In this document: positions 42,604-48,894 of the stretch, piece by piece
Layout of the letters: the number at the start of each line of letters is the position of its first letter
Numbering within the stretch: the first letter of the stretch is position 1
Source of the DNA: an uncultured Prevotella sp.
Lineage (GTDB): Bacteria; Bacteroidota; Bacteroidia; Bacteroidales; Bacteroidaceae
Direction: 5' to 3'
Length of the DNA: 48,894 nt
NCBI GenBank assembly: GCA_900315525.1
Contig: OMZO01000012.1
Span: forward strand, 1-48,894
The notes under the pieces: model-generated
Seen by the model: the letters and a program-made list of their open reading frames with translations, nothing else
Databases searched by the model: none
Told to the model about the DNA's origin: nothing
Translations under genes and position numbers: made by a program

Positions 42604-42711
42604 ATGACAAAAAAACAAACGATTCTACTGTTTGAAGAAAAGAAAGTTCGCACTGTGTGGGACGACGAACAAGAAAGGAGAAGGTTGTTATGGAATTTGC
42701 ATTTATCATAG
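42604..42711 (+). pseudogene. Remnant of a phage-type antirepressor (BRO/DinD-like) gene, N-terminus only
   Basis: A 35-codon frame begins MTKKQTILLFEEKKVRTVWDD, the usual opening of Bacteroidota BRO-N/DinD-like antirepressor proteins, which normally continue EEKWYFSVVDV. Here it breaks after DDEQE into unrelated residues and stops at 42709-42711, with the start of the next small gene inside it. It is best read as a deletion scar of a mobile-element gene next to the restriction gene. Confidence 0.6.
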
Positions 42712-42887
42712 GAGTATTCGGAGTCTGGCTGATTATTGCACTGGCAAAGGGTGCAGACTGGTTTGGTGGCAGCGGTAAGGACTATAAAGAGTCGGACCGT
42801 GACTTCCTCAACAGGGTTGCCCGCGAAAATAGTGAGAGGGCTCGGAAACAACTAGAGGAAATCCGGAAAAGTAAGCGGGAATCATAG
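42690..42887 (+). CDS. Small single-pass membrane protein
   Basis: 65 aa from ATG 42690, preceded by AAGGAGAAGG, an unusually good ribosome-binding site for this genome. One N-terminal hydrophobic helix (FAFIIGVFGVWLIIALAKG), then a charged, probably coiled segment rich in Arg, Lys and Glu. No family recognised. It overlaps the antirepressor remnant and lies between the restriction and Fic genes; it could be a real accessory-island gene or a survivor of the deletion. Confidence 0.5.
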   Translation: MEFAFIIGVFGVWLIIALAKGADWFGGSGKDYKESDRDFLNRVARENSERARKQLEEIRKSKRES

Positions 42888-42992
42888 TTACAGGTGACCG
42901 ATTTATTTTAGAATCATTTCAAGGATAAAATCAAGAATGTATGACTCAGAATGAAAGATGGCAATGGCAAAAAATAACAGACGGGCGATTCT

Positions 42993-43023
42993 TTTGTGAT
43001 TCAAATATATTTGATTATCTTTG
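42993..43023 (+). promoter_or_regulatory. Promoter of the Fic gene
   Basis: TTTG 42993-42996, 19 bp, TATCTTTG 43016-43023, 27 bases before the ATG. Confidence 0.7.
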
Positions 43024-43050
43024 CAAATGAAATAGAATTTAGAACTGTAC

Positions 43051-44205
43051 ATGGATAAGGACAAAATGAAGGAACAATATTTGGATTTTGATGAATATAT
43101 CCAGCAAAGAGAGCCTGACGAGCTTGAACGGCATGATGCGTGGCGTGTGGCTATAGGTCTGCAGGCGGTAGATGGTCTGGAGACATCTGAATATCTAAAA
43201 GAAACGGCTCAAAGAAATATTATCGGAGACATCACTATAGATGAAGCTCATGATCTTATCAAACAATACTACGTTACGAAAAAAGCTCATGACGCAGGTG
43301 ATGATGACAAGGAAGAGGCTGATCGGGTATCATCGAACATAGTGAAAGTCTTGACTAGTCGCACGTTTGATTTTAGCACTGGTGGTTACCAGTCTGTTCA
43401 CCGACGGATTTTTGAAGGAGTGATGAAACATGCTGGTGAACTACGCACGTATGACATCACTAAGAAAGAGTGGGTGTTGGAGGGTGACACTGTGCTATAT
43501 CTGAACTGGGAAGATTTGCATCGTGCTCTAGATTATGACATAGAACAAGAACGTGCTTTCAGCTATAAAGACAAATCTGTCAGTGAGATGATAAGCCACA
43601 TTTCGAGTTTCGTTTCAGGCTTATGGCAAATTCATGCTTTCTGTGAAGGTAACACCAGAGCAACGGCCGTGTTCACTATACAATATCTTCGCTCGTTAGG
43701 TTTCAACGTGAACAATGATATGTTTGAACGTCATTCCTGGTATTTCCGCAATGCATTAGTTAGAGCCAACTACCGCAACGTGGCAAAAGGTGTAGAATAT
43801 GCCCCCGTATATTTGGAGCGATTCTTTAGCAATTTGTTGATAGGTGACGGATGGGATTTACGCAATAGATATTTGCATATTCACCCAAGCGAGGAATGGA
43901 GCGTGCAACCAAACCTTATTTGCAAAAGCTGTGATGAGAAAGATTTTCAACCAAATGTTGGAGCAAAAGGCAAGAGTGACCCAAAAGATGACCCAAAAGA
44001 ATTATCTGAGCGTCAAACACTTATACTAAACATCATTAAGACTAATGACCTAATAACTATCCATCAAATGGCCCAAAAGGTTAACGTGTCAGAAAAGACA
44101 ATAAAACGTGAGCTTGCTATCCTCCAAGGAAAGGGATTTCTGACTCGTGAAGGCGGTCGTAAAGAAGGTAAATGGGTTACTAAGATAGAGAAATATGATG
44201 AATAG
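43051..44205 (+). CDS. Fic family protein with N-terminal antitoxin-like segment and C-terminal HTH
   Basis: 384 aa. The Fic motif is HAFCEGNTRAT (His195), fitting HxFx(E/D)GNxR, so AMP or nucleotide transfer to a target protein is expected. Residues about 25-70 (LQAVDGLETSEYLKETAQ...GDITIDEAHDLI) resemble the VbhA-type antitoxin domain, but the inhibitory S/TxxxE(G/N) helix motif reads LQAVDG, with Asp for Glu and Leu for Ser. The C-terminal 60 residues (TIHQMAQKVNVSEKTIKRELAIL) form a DeoR-like winged helix. Its last 11 bases overlap the next gene. Confidence 0.82.
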   Translation: MDKDKMKEQYLDFDEYIQQREPDELERHDAWRVAIGLQAVDGLETSEYLKETAQRNIIGDITIDEAHDLIKQYYVTKKAHDAGDDDKEEADRVSSNIVKVLTSRTFDFSTGGYQSVHRRIFEGVMKHAGELRTYDITKKEWVLEGDTVLYLNWEDLHRALDYDIEQERAFSYKDKSVSEMISHISSFVSGLWQIHAFCEGNTRATAVFTIQYLRSLGFNVNNDMFERHSWYFRNALVRANYRNVAKGVEYAPVYLERFFSNLLIGDGWDLRNRYLHIHPSEEWSVQPNLICKSCDEKDFQPNVGAKGKSDPKDDPKELSERQTLILNIIKTNDLITIHQMAQKVNVSEKTIKRELAILQGKGFLTREGGRKEGKWVTKIEKYDE

Positions 44206-45358
44206 AATTATCAAATGGGTGATAGTCGCCAGCCGACTAATGGTGCTCACCACGGTCTTCTGTGGTGCGACTGTATTGTCATCATGTACATCGTACAACG
44301 ATGACAATCCCACTGCAACGATTCAAGGAGGCAGATGGGACCCGCAGGTGCAGACAGCACTCAACGGACTGATGGCCAACTGTGGAGAAGGCTCGTATGC
44401 AGTATTCGATTTCGACCAGACCTCCATCGTCCACGACATCGCACAGGCAATCTGGGTGTACCAGATTGAACATCTATGTTTTGCCGATGCCCCCATTCAC
44501 AACTTCATGGACGGCATCCCTGAACCTGAATCCCTCATGCCGGCAACGGAAACGACCTATGCTGAGATGGGGAGAATCCTCTCGGAGGAACACAAAGCAA
44601 TGACCGCCAGACTGGGAGCAAGTGAGAGCATCGAGTCTATACGGAAATCGGACGTCTATCTTGACTTCCGGGCTCGCATGCACTCCTTATTGGAAGCGAT
44701 GGATGAGCAATGGGGGAGTTGGGTGGCATTTCTCTGGCAACCAGGACTGCTGGCTGGCTATACCGAAGCTGAGGCCCGCACGCTTATCCACGACGCCATT
44801 CTCGAACATCTGGGCAGGGATAAACTGGCAGTAGAACAGTGGAAATCGCCTGACGGTCATTGGGGTGGCAATGTCATGCGCGGCATCTGGGTGTCGCCAG
44901 AGATGAAGGAACTATACAGATGTCTCAAAGCAGCCAACATTGACACCTATGTCTGCTCTGCCTCTTTGGAACTGATCGTAGAGGCATTAGCCTGCGATCC
45001 TGTGTTGGGATTCGGCCTGCCCGCAGATAGAGTCTATGGTCTCCGTTTCGTTGATGGCGAGAAAATTATTGCTCAGTTTGATCCACAATACAAACAACCG
45101 ATCAAGGAGAGTAAAGTCGACTGTATCAAAGCCTATATGGCCCCAGCCTACGGCAATAAAGGCCCTGTGTTGATCGCAGGTGACAGCAATGGTGACGTGC
45201 CCATGTTGACGGCGTTTCCGGATATGAGACACGGCCTTATCATAGATGTCGGGCGCAGTGAGACGTCGGCCATCGGACAGCTTGCCACTCTAGCAAGGAA
45301 GGAGGGCAACACTGGACTTTATATCCTCCAACCATCATTCGAAGCTACAAGATATTAA
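44195..45358 (+). CDS. HAD-like phosphatase lipoprotein
   Basis: 387 aa; ATGs at 44195 and 44198 are equivalent. An N-terminal membrane segment ends in VLSSC, a lipobox with Cys31, so the protein is lipid-anchored. The mature part has HAD motif I DFDQTS (FDFDQTSIVHD), a Ser/Thr motif near CSASLELI and the acidic motif AGDSNGDVPML, as in SerB-like phosphatases or acid phosphatases. The substrate is unknown. It overlaps the Fic gene by 11 bases, probably sharing its transcript, and overlaps the end of the convergent gltS by 14 bases. Confidence 0.8.
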   Translation: MMNRIIKWVIVASRLMVLTTVFCGATVLSSCTSYNDDNPTATIQGGRWDPQVQTALNGLMANCGEGSYAVFDFDQTSIVHDIAQAIWVYQIEHLCFADAPIHNFMDGIPEPESLMPATETTYAEMGRILSEEHKAMTARLGASESIESIRKSDVYLDFRARMHSLLEAMDEQWGSWVAFLWQPGLLAGYTEAEARTLIHDAILEHLGRDKLAVEQWKSPDGHWGGNVMRGIWVSPEMKELYRCLKAANIDTYVCSASLELIVEALACDPVLGFGLPADRVYGLRFVDGEKIIAQFDPQYKQPIKESKVDCIKAYMAPAYGNKGPVLIAGDSNGDVPMLTAFPDMRHGLIIDVGRSETSAIGQLATLARKEGNTGLYILQPSFEATRY

Positions 45359-46610
45359 GGAAGAAGGTGATGATTCCTGTATTAATCAAATCAGCAAACA
45401 TGGCGCCAATGATGGGAACGATGAGGAAAGGCTTGACGGTATAGCGGTATTTATAGCATACGGCGCTCATATTGGCCATCGCATTAGGGGTTGCACCCAA
45501 GCCGAAACCACATATTCCTGCACACAAAACGGCTGCATCATAATCGCGGCCTAACAAGGGGAATGCCACAAAGTATGCAAACAGAGCCATCATCAGCACC
45601 TGAGATACCAAGATGACAATCAATGGAAGAGCCAGACTTTGCAGTTCCCAAAGCTTAAGAGAGATCATCGCCATACCGAGGAACAAAGACAGACAGATGT
45701 TGCCGACGCTGACAATTCGCTCCATATCAAGGAGTTTTTCTGCATTCTCCCATTTTCCATCGTCTTTATAGCTGACGAATCCTATAGTATTGCGAACGAT
45801 GGCGGCTAAGATCAAGGCACCAAAATAAGTTGGGAACGTGACACCGGTCTTTGCGAGCAACCAACTCATCAAGGTGCCACCACCCATGATCAGGATGATG
45901 CAATAGGAAGCCTTCGCATACTGCTGGAACTCCTGCTCGTTCGTACTGATACGCTTGGCACGACCCGTTGGTGAAGCCTCGTCGCTCTCGATACCCGCCA
46001 TTGCAGGGTCGATTTCTTCATCCTGTTGCACCTGTTCATGAGTCAGCTTCGTGCGAACAATCTTCTCTGCTAACGGTCCACCTATCATGGAACCAGCTAT
46101 CAGACCAAAGGTGGCAGCCGCCATACCGATGGTTCCTGCACCATGTAGTCCCATTTCTTCAAGCACTCTCGCAAATCCACCAGCTGTACCATGTCCACCT
46201 GTCATTGATATACTACCTGAAGCCATACCAATCAAAGGATCAACCCCCATAAGGCGCGTAATCCCCATCGGCATGAGGTTCTGCATGGCAATAATGACCA
46301 CCAACAAGACAAGCATGATGACCAAAAGTTTACCACCTTTCTTTAATACCTTCAGGTCACTCTGGAAACCAACACTGGTAAAGAATGCCAGCATAAAAAC
46401 ATCCTTCAATGTTCCATCGAACGACACCTCGACATCAAACCAGGCATAGAGCGCTAAGGTCAGCAACGAGAAGATGATACCACCGCTCACTGGCGACGGC
46501 ACACAGAATCGCTGGAGAAAATCAACCTTTCGCGTTAATACCATACCGACAATGAGGGCCAAGGCACCTATGCCGGCAGTCTGTATCATATCCAGTTCAA
46601 TACTTGTCAT
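45345..46610 (-). CDS. gltS: Sodium/glutamate symporter GltS
   Basis: 421 aa, about ten or more membrane helices. FCVPSPVSGGIIFSLL, GVDPLIGMASGSISMTGGHGTAGGFA and CAGICGFGLGATPNAMANM are the two inverted-repeat pore motifs of the GltS family. It takes up L-glutamate with Na+. A loop of about 45 residues in the middle (HEQVQQDEEIDPAMAGIESDEASPTG) is longer than in E. coli as I recall it. It follows the outer-membrane protein gene by 18 bases, so the two may act in the same uptake route. Confidence 0.92.
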   Translation of the reverse strand: MTSIELDMIQTAGIGALALIVGMVLTRKVDFLQRFCVPSPVSGGIIFSLLTLALYAWFDVEVSFDGTLKDVFMLAFFTSVGFQSDLKVLKKGGKLLVIMLVLLVVIIAMQNLMPMGITRLMGVDPLIGMASGSISMTGGHGTAGGFARVLEEMGLHGAGTIGMAAATFGLIAGSMIGGPLAEKIVRTKLTHEQVQQDEEIDPAMAGIESDEASPTGRAKRISTNEQEFQQYAKASYCIILIMGGGTLMSWLLAKTGVTFPTYFGALILAAIVRNTIGFVSYKDDGKWENAEKLLDMERIVSVGNICLSLFLGMAMISLKLWELQSLALPLIVILVSQVLMMALFAYFVAFPLLGRDYDAAVLCAGICGFGLGATPNAMANMSAVCYKYRYTVKPFLIVPIIGAMFADLINTGIITFFLNIL

Positions 46611-46628
46611 ACTCAGTCCCTTTCTTCT

Positions 46629-48218
46629 TTAGAATCTATACTGCAACTTAATATTGGCGGCATGTCTGTTTACTGCGGCCTCACTACAGAGTGCGTCAAA
46701 CATATCATGCCAATCAACTCCCAAATTCCATCTCTTTCCAAACTGTTTGTTCACAGACAGGCATCCATAGACAGGTGTACCATACACCTCACGTATGGGT
46801 GAATTGCTGGTATAAAATACGACCTGCATCCCTACCTGCCAATCGCCAGAAAGATAGGCAGTCGGTGCAAATCGAAATGTAGCAAAAGCCCTATTCTTGG
46901 CGATATAGAAATTAGGCCCACCAGCCAGCGTCAAGCCTTTCGTTTTCCAATAAGCCGACGCACCCAGCTCTGTATAGTTCTCTTCGCCTTCAACAATAAA
47001 AAAACTAGCCTCCGTCTGTAGCGTCAGTTTCTGCTTACTGTAGGCATAAGACAACTTGAACTGATCAATATCCCACTCATCCAGCAGTCCCTCTGCCCTA
47101 GCCCATTCCTCATCAAAATATACATTGGCATCCATAAATAAAGCCAAGTAGGCAGGATTATAGAATTTGCGATAATAACCCAACTGTACTTGATTCCGAT
47201 TGTCTGGAACATAGATGACACAGGCATTCGTGTTGTTACGGGTGTCAGAATGCTTTTGAGAGTTTCCAGAATCTACTAATTTGTAGTTATAGAACATCAC
47301 GCGATTACCCACCGTAAACCTCCACTGAGGCAAGGAATAGGTGAACTGCAGATAGATATCATGGTTGAAGACATCCCAACTCCTATCTGTATCTTTTTGC
47401 CTAGTCATCAGGAAATCACCTTCAACACCAAGCATCATAGACAGCCGTTTGGTCAGCAAAGGGGTATTCAGCTCAATGATATACAATGGCAGTTTGTTGG
47501 AGAATATCGGATCGCTGGCATACTGATAACCGCCTACGACGAGCAGTTCTGTACCCACGTCATTGAAGGTGTGAAAATATCTTGCCCGCCCCAGGACTTT
47601 CCTTGAGGACAAAGCAGACTGTTCAAGATATTGCTGGGTGAAATAGGTCAACAGCTTATTTCTGGCATCAAAGCGGTTGGTCATGTGAAGCGTCAGATAC
47701 TCTTTGTTCCCCTCCTGATAACGATAAGCCGCATTGGCATAGAGGTCGGTACGTTGACTGCCGTATAACACATTCACAGTTCCATTGCCTTCAATGTCTT
47801 TTCCGAAGCCACCTTGTCCTTCCACGAAACCTTTCACAGAATCAGGCATTAGCATATTAATATCCAACACATTGCCCAGCCCAACAGTACCCTTTGCAAC
47901 ACCCGTATTGTCGCAAACCTGAATCTTGGCGACATCCTTGGCTTTCATCTGGCTCAGAATCAACCTCACGTCACCATTCATCGGACAGTTGTCGATGCGG
48001 AGGTTGTAACCATTGATGACATCCTCATAGCCAGCAATCATCAGTTCTGGCACCATCTGGAGGATATCCATCAACGACTCTTCTCCCGTCAGTTCCATTC
48101 GCTGGGGATAAATCATCGTCCTATCTGCTTTCATCTCTATAATGGGCAAACTATCGTCAGCATGTAGAGAGGCAGACAAGAGCCAAAAGGCTGTCAATAT
48201 GATCATATGTCGATACAT
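46629..48218 (-). CDS. Outer-membrane beta-barrel protein with TonB-receptor-like plug
   Basis: 529 aa with a signal peptide (MYRHMIILTAFWLLSASLHA). Residues about 40-125 read like a plug domain (LMDILQMVPELMIAGYEDV, NLRIDNCPMNGDVRLIL, AKIQVCDNTGVAKGTVGLGNVLDINM); the rest is alternating strands ending in LQYRF. At 529 aa it is smaller than typical TonB-dependent receptors and has no carboxypeptidase-like extension; no TonB box is obvious. It heads a unit with gltS, so it may admit a substrate for that symporter; this is inference. Confidence 0.7.
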   Translation of the reverse strand: MYRHMIILTAFWLLSASLHADDSLPIIEMKADRTMIYPQRMELTGEESLMDILQMVPELMIAGYEDVINGYNLRIDNCPMNGDVRLILSQMKAKDVAKIQVCDNTGVAKGTVGLGNVLDINMLMPDSVKGFVEGQGGFGKDIEGNGTVNVLYGSQRTDLYANAAYRYQEGNKEYLTLHMTNRFDARNKLLTYFTQQYLEQSALSSRKVLGRARYFHTFNDVGTELLVVGGYQYASDPIFSNKLPLYIIELNTPLLTKRLSMMLGVEGDFLMTRQKDTDRSWDVFNHDIYLQFTYSLPQWRFTVGNRVMFYNYKLVDSGNSQKHSDTRNNTNACVIYVPDNRNQVQLGYYRKFYNPAYLALFMDANVYFDEEWARAEGLLDEWDIDQFKLSYAYSKQKLTLQTEASFFIVEGEENYTELGASAYWKTKGLTLAGGPNFYIAKNRAFATFRFAPTAYLSGDWQVGMQVVFYTSNSPIREVYGTPVYGCLSVNKQFGKRWNLGVDWHDMFDALCSEAAVNRHAANIKLQYRF

Positions 48219-48249
48219 ACGATTGGGGTAATGAGCGATTCTAGTTTTG

Positions 48250-48257
48250 CAAATATA
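48250..48257 (-). promoter_or_regulatory. -7 element of the outer-membrane protein-gltS unit
   Basis: The - strand reads TATATTTGC, 32 bases before the ATG; no clear TTTG at the -33 position. Confidence 0.45.
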
Positions 48258-48369
48258 CGAAGATTATCTGGGATAGATAACCACTATAACATAAATAATG
48301 TTAATGGATTGAGAATGTTTATAAATTAATCTGTATTTTTGCAATTGTGACATAATAATAATAAAACAC

Positions 48370-48894
48370 TAGTGTCCACTAAAAATTAGTGGAGATGTTT
48401 GTAAGTTACTTAAATATAGAGTTTTAGAGCGTAAAATTGACGGTGACGATTTGAATTGACTACCTGAGTTCTTGCCACAGAGGATCTTTGATAGAATTGT
48501 AATGAAATACGAAGGGAACAAATACGTGAAGCATTTCACATGCTGGAACCAGTTGCTCGTCATGATGTTCGGGCAACTGAGCAACCGTGACAGCCTTCGT
48601 GATCTGACCAATATTATTTCTGCGCATTCCAACAAGGCCTATCATCTTGGCTTTGGCAAGAACGTAACGAGAAGCAATCTCGCAAAGGCCAACGAAAGAC
48701 GAGAGCCTCGTATTTTCGAAGAGTTTGCCTACCATATGATAGATATTGCGAGACGAAAGAGAATCTACAAAGAGTTTGAGATAGAAGGGAAGGTGTTTGC
48801 CTTTGACTCGACTACTATCGATCTTTGCTTGAGCGTCTTCTGGTGGGCAAAGTTTCGCCGTACAAAAGCGGGCATCAAGATGCATACGCTCTAT
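48370..48894 (+). mobile_element. IS4-type insertion sequence, left part
   Basis: The transposase gene below runs off the right edge. Upstream of it lies an 8-bp hairpin TCCACTAA / TTAGTGGA (48375-48393, loop AAA) that may belong to the element's end. The outer boundary and target duplication cannot be placed without the right end. Confidence 0.55.
48502..48894 (+). CDS. IS4-family transposase, 5' part (cut by window edge)
   Basis: 131 codons are open to the edge. YVKHFTCWNQLLVMMFGQLSN with RDSLRDL is the DUF4372-type N-terminal domain of Bacteroidota IS4 transposases, and VFAFDSTTIDLCL carries the first catalytic Asp of the DDE triad. Homology-like residues (LPEFLPQRIFDRIV) continue upstream of Met48502 to an in-frame TGA at 48457, so either a non-ATG start lies there or the gene has a nonsense mutation. 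The rest of the catalytic domain is outside the window. Confidence 0.75.
   Translation, partial: MKYEGNKYVKHFTCWNQLLVMMFGQLSNRDSLRDLTNIISAHSNKAYHLGFGKNVTRSNLAKANERREPRIFEEFAYHMIDIARRKRIYKEFEIEGKVFAFDSTTIDLCLSVFWWAKFRRTKAGIKMHTLY

Noticed and set aside
42940-43029. 29-codon frame before the Fic gene (starts MTQNERWQWQK)
   Set aside because: It overlaps the Fic promoter and has no clear family; probably chance, though a further gene remnant cannot be excluded.
1-48894. tRNA or rRNA genes
   Set aside because: No cloverleaf with CCA-like end or rRNA-like stretch was noticed by eye in the intergenic gaps; a covariance-model scan would be the proper test.

Overview
The window looks like the chromosome of a Bacteroidota member, most likely Prevotellaceae (Prevotella/Xylanibacter/Segatella-like). 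The grounds are repeated promoters of the Bacteroidetes type (TTTG, 18-20 bp, TAnnTTTG), few Shine-Dalgarno sites, and family content typical of that group: DUF4421, DUF6621, the VirE-N/VapE helicase with its HU-like partner, an S9 peptidase, NhaD and carboxynorspermidine synthase. This placement rests on gene families and promoter style only; no rRNA or tRNA gene was seen.

Layout. 1-9.9 kb is housekeeping and envelope: the start of a lipoprotein gene, a DUF4421 barrel gene coupled to mnmA, a + strand run (SPFH protein, ribbon-helix-helix protein, DUF1648 membrane protein, aldose epimerase, HAD phosphatase), and a convergent - strand run (frr, rsgA, S9 peptidase). 10.0-20.7 kb is one + strand run of four large PAS-type histidine kinases (called K1-K4 here) ending in an AraC-type regulator. 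20.8-22.1 kb is nhaD on the - strand. 22.3-27.5 kb is a deoxyhexose (rhamnose-type) operon: rhaB, an isomerase of the fucose/arabinose isomerase superfamily, an MFS permease, rhaD. 27.6-30.5 kb holds a DUF6621 gene, a carboxynorspermidine synthase-like gene and recA; 30.6-34.1 kb a secreted unknown protein and dnaK.

34.2-44.2 kb is an accessory block between dnaK and gltS: a VapE-type helicase gene, a 790-bp AT-rich spacer with mirror-symmetric repeat arrays, an HU-like gene, a dual-OB/DUF488 pair, a type IIG restriction-modification enzyme, a remnant of a phage-type antirepressor, a small membrane protein and a Fic protein. It is followed by a HAD lipoprotein, gltS with an outer-membrane protein, and the 5' part of an IS4-type transposase running off the right edge.

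The two most unusual things are these. (1) In the kinase cluster, K1 keeps the phospho-acceptor His but has lost the ATP-binding Asn, while its paralogue K3 keeps the ATP site but has Phe in place of the phospho-acceptor His. The two could form one split kinase, and the cluster encodes no receiver domain. (2) The spacer 36386-36868 carries CTACATA repeats on the left and the inverted form on the right, each side as four copies at 10-11 bp period plus an outlying pair at 8 bp, around a core with two AATTCTCTAGAGAATT palindromes. This looks like an iteron-type origin or a cooperative operator belonging to the VapE/HU genes.
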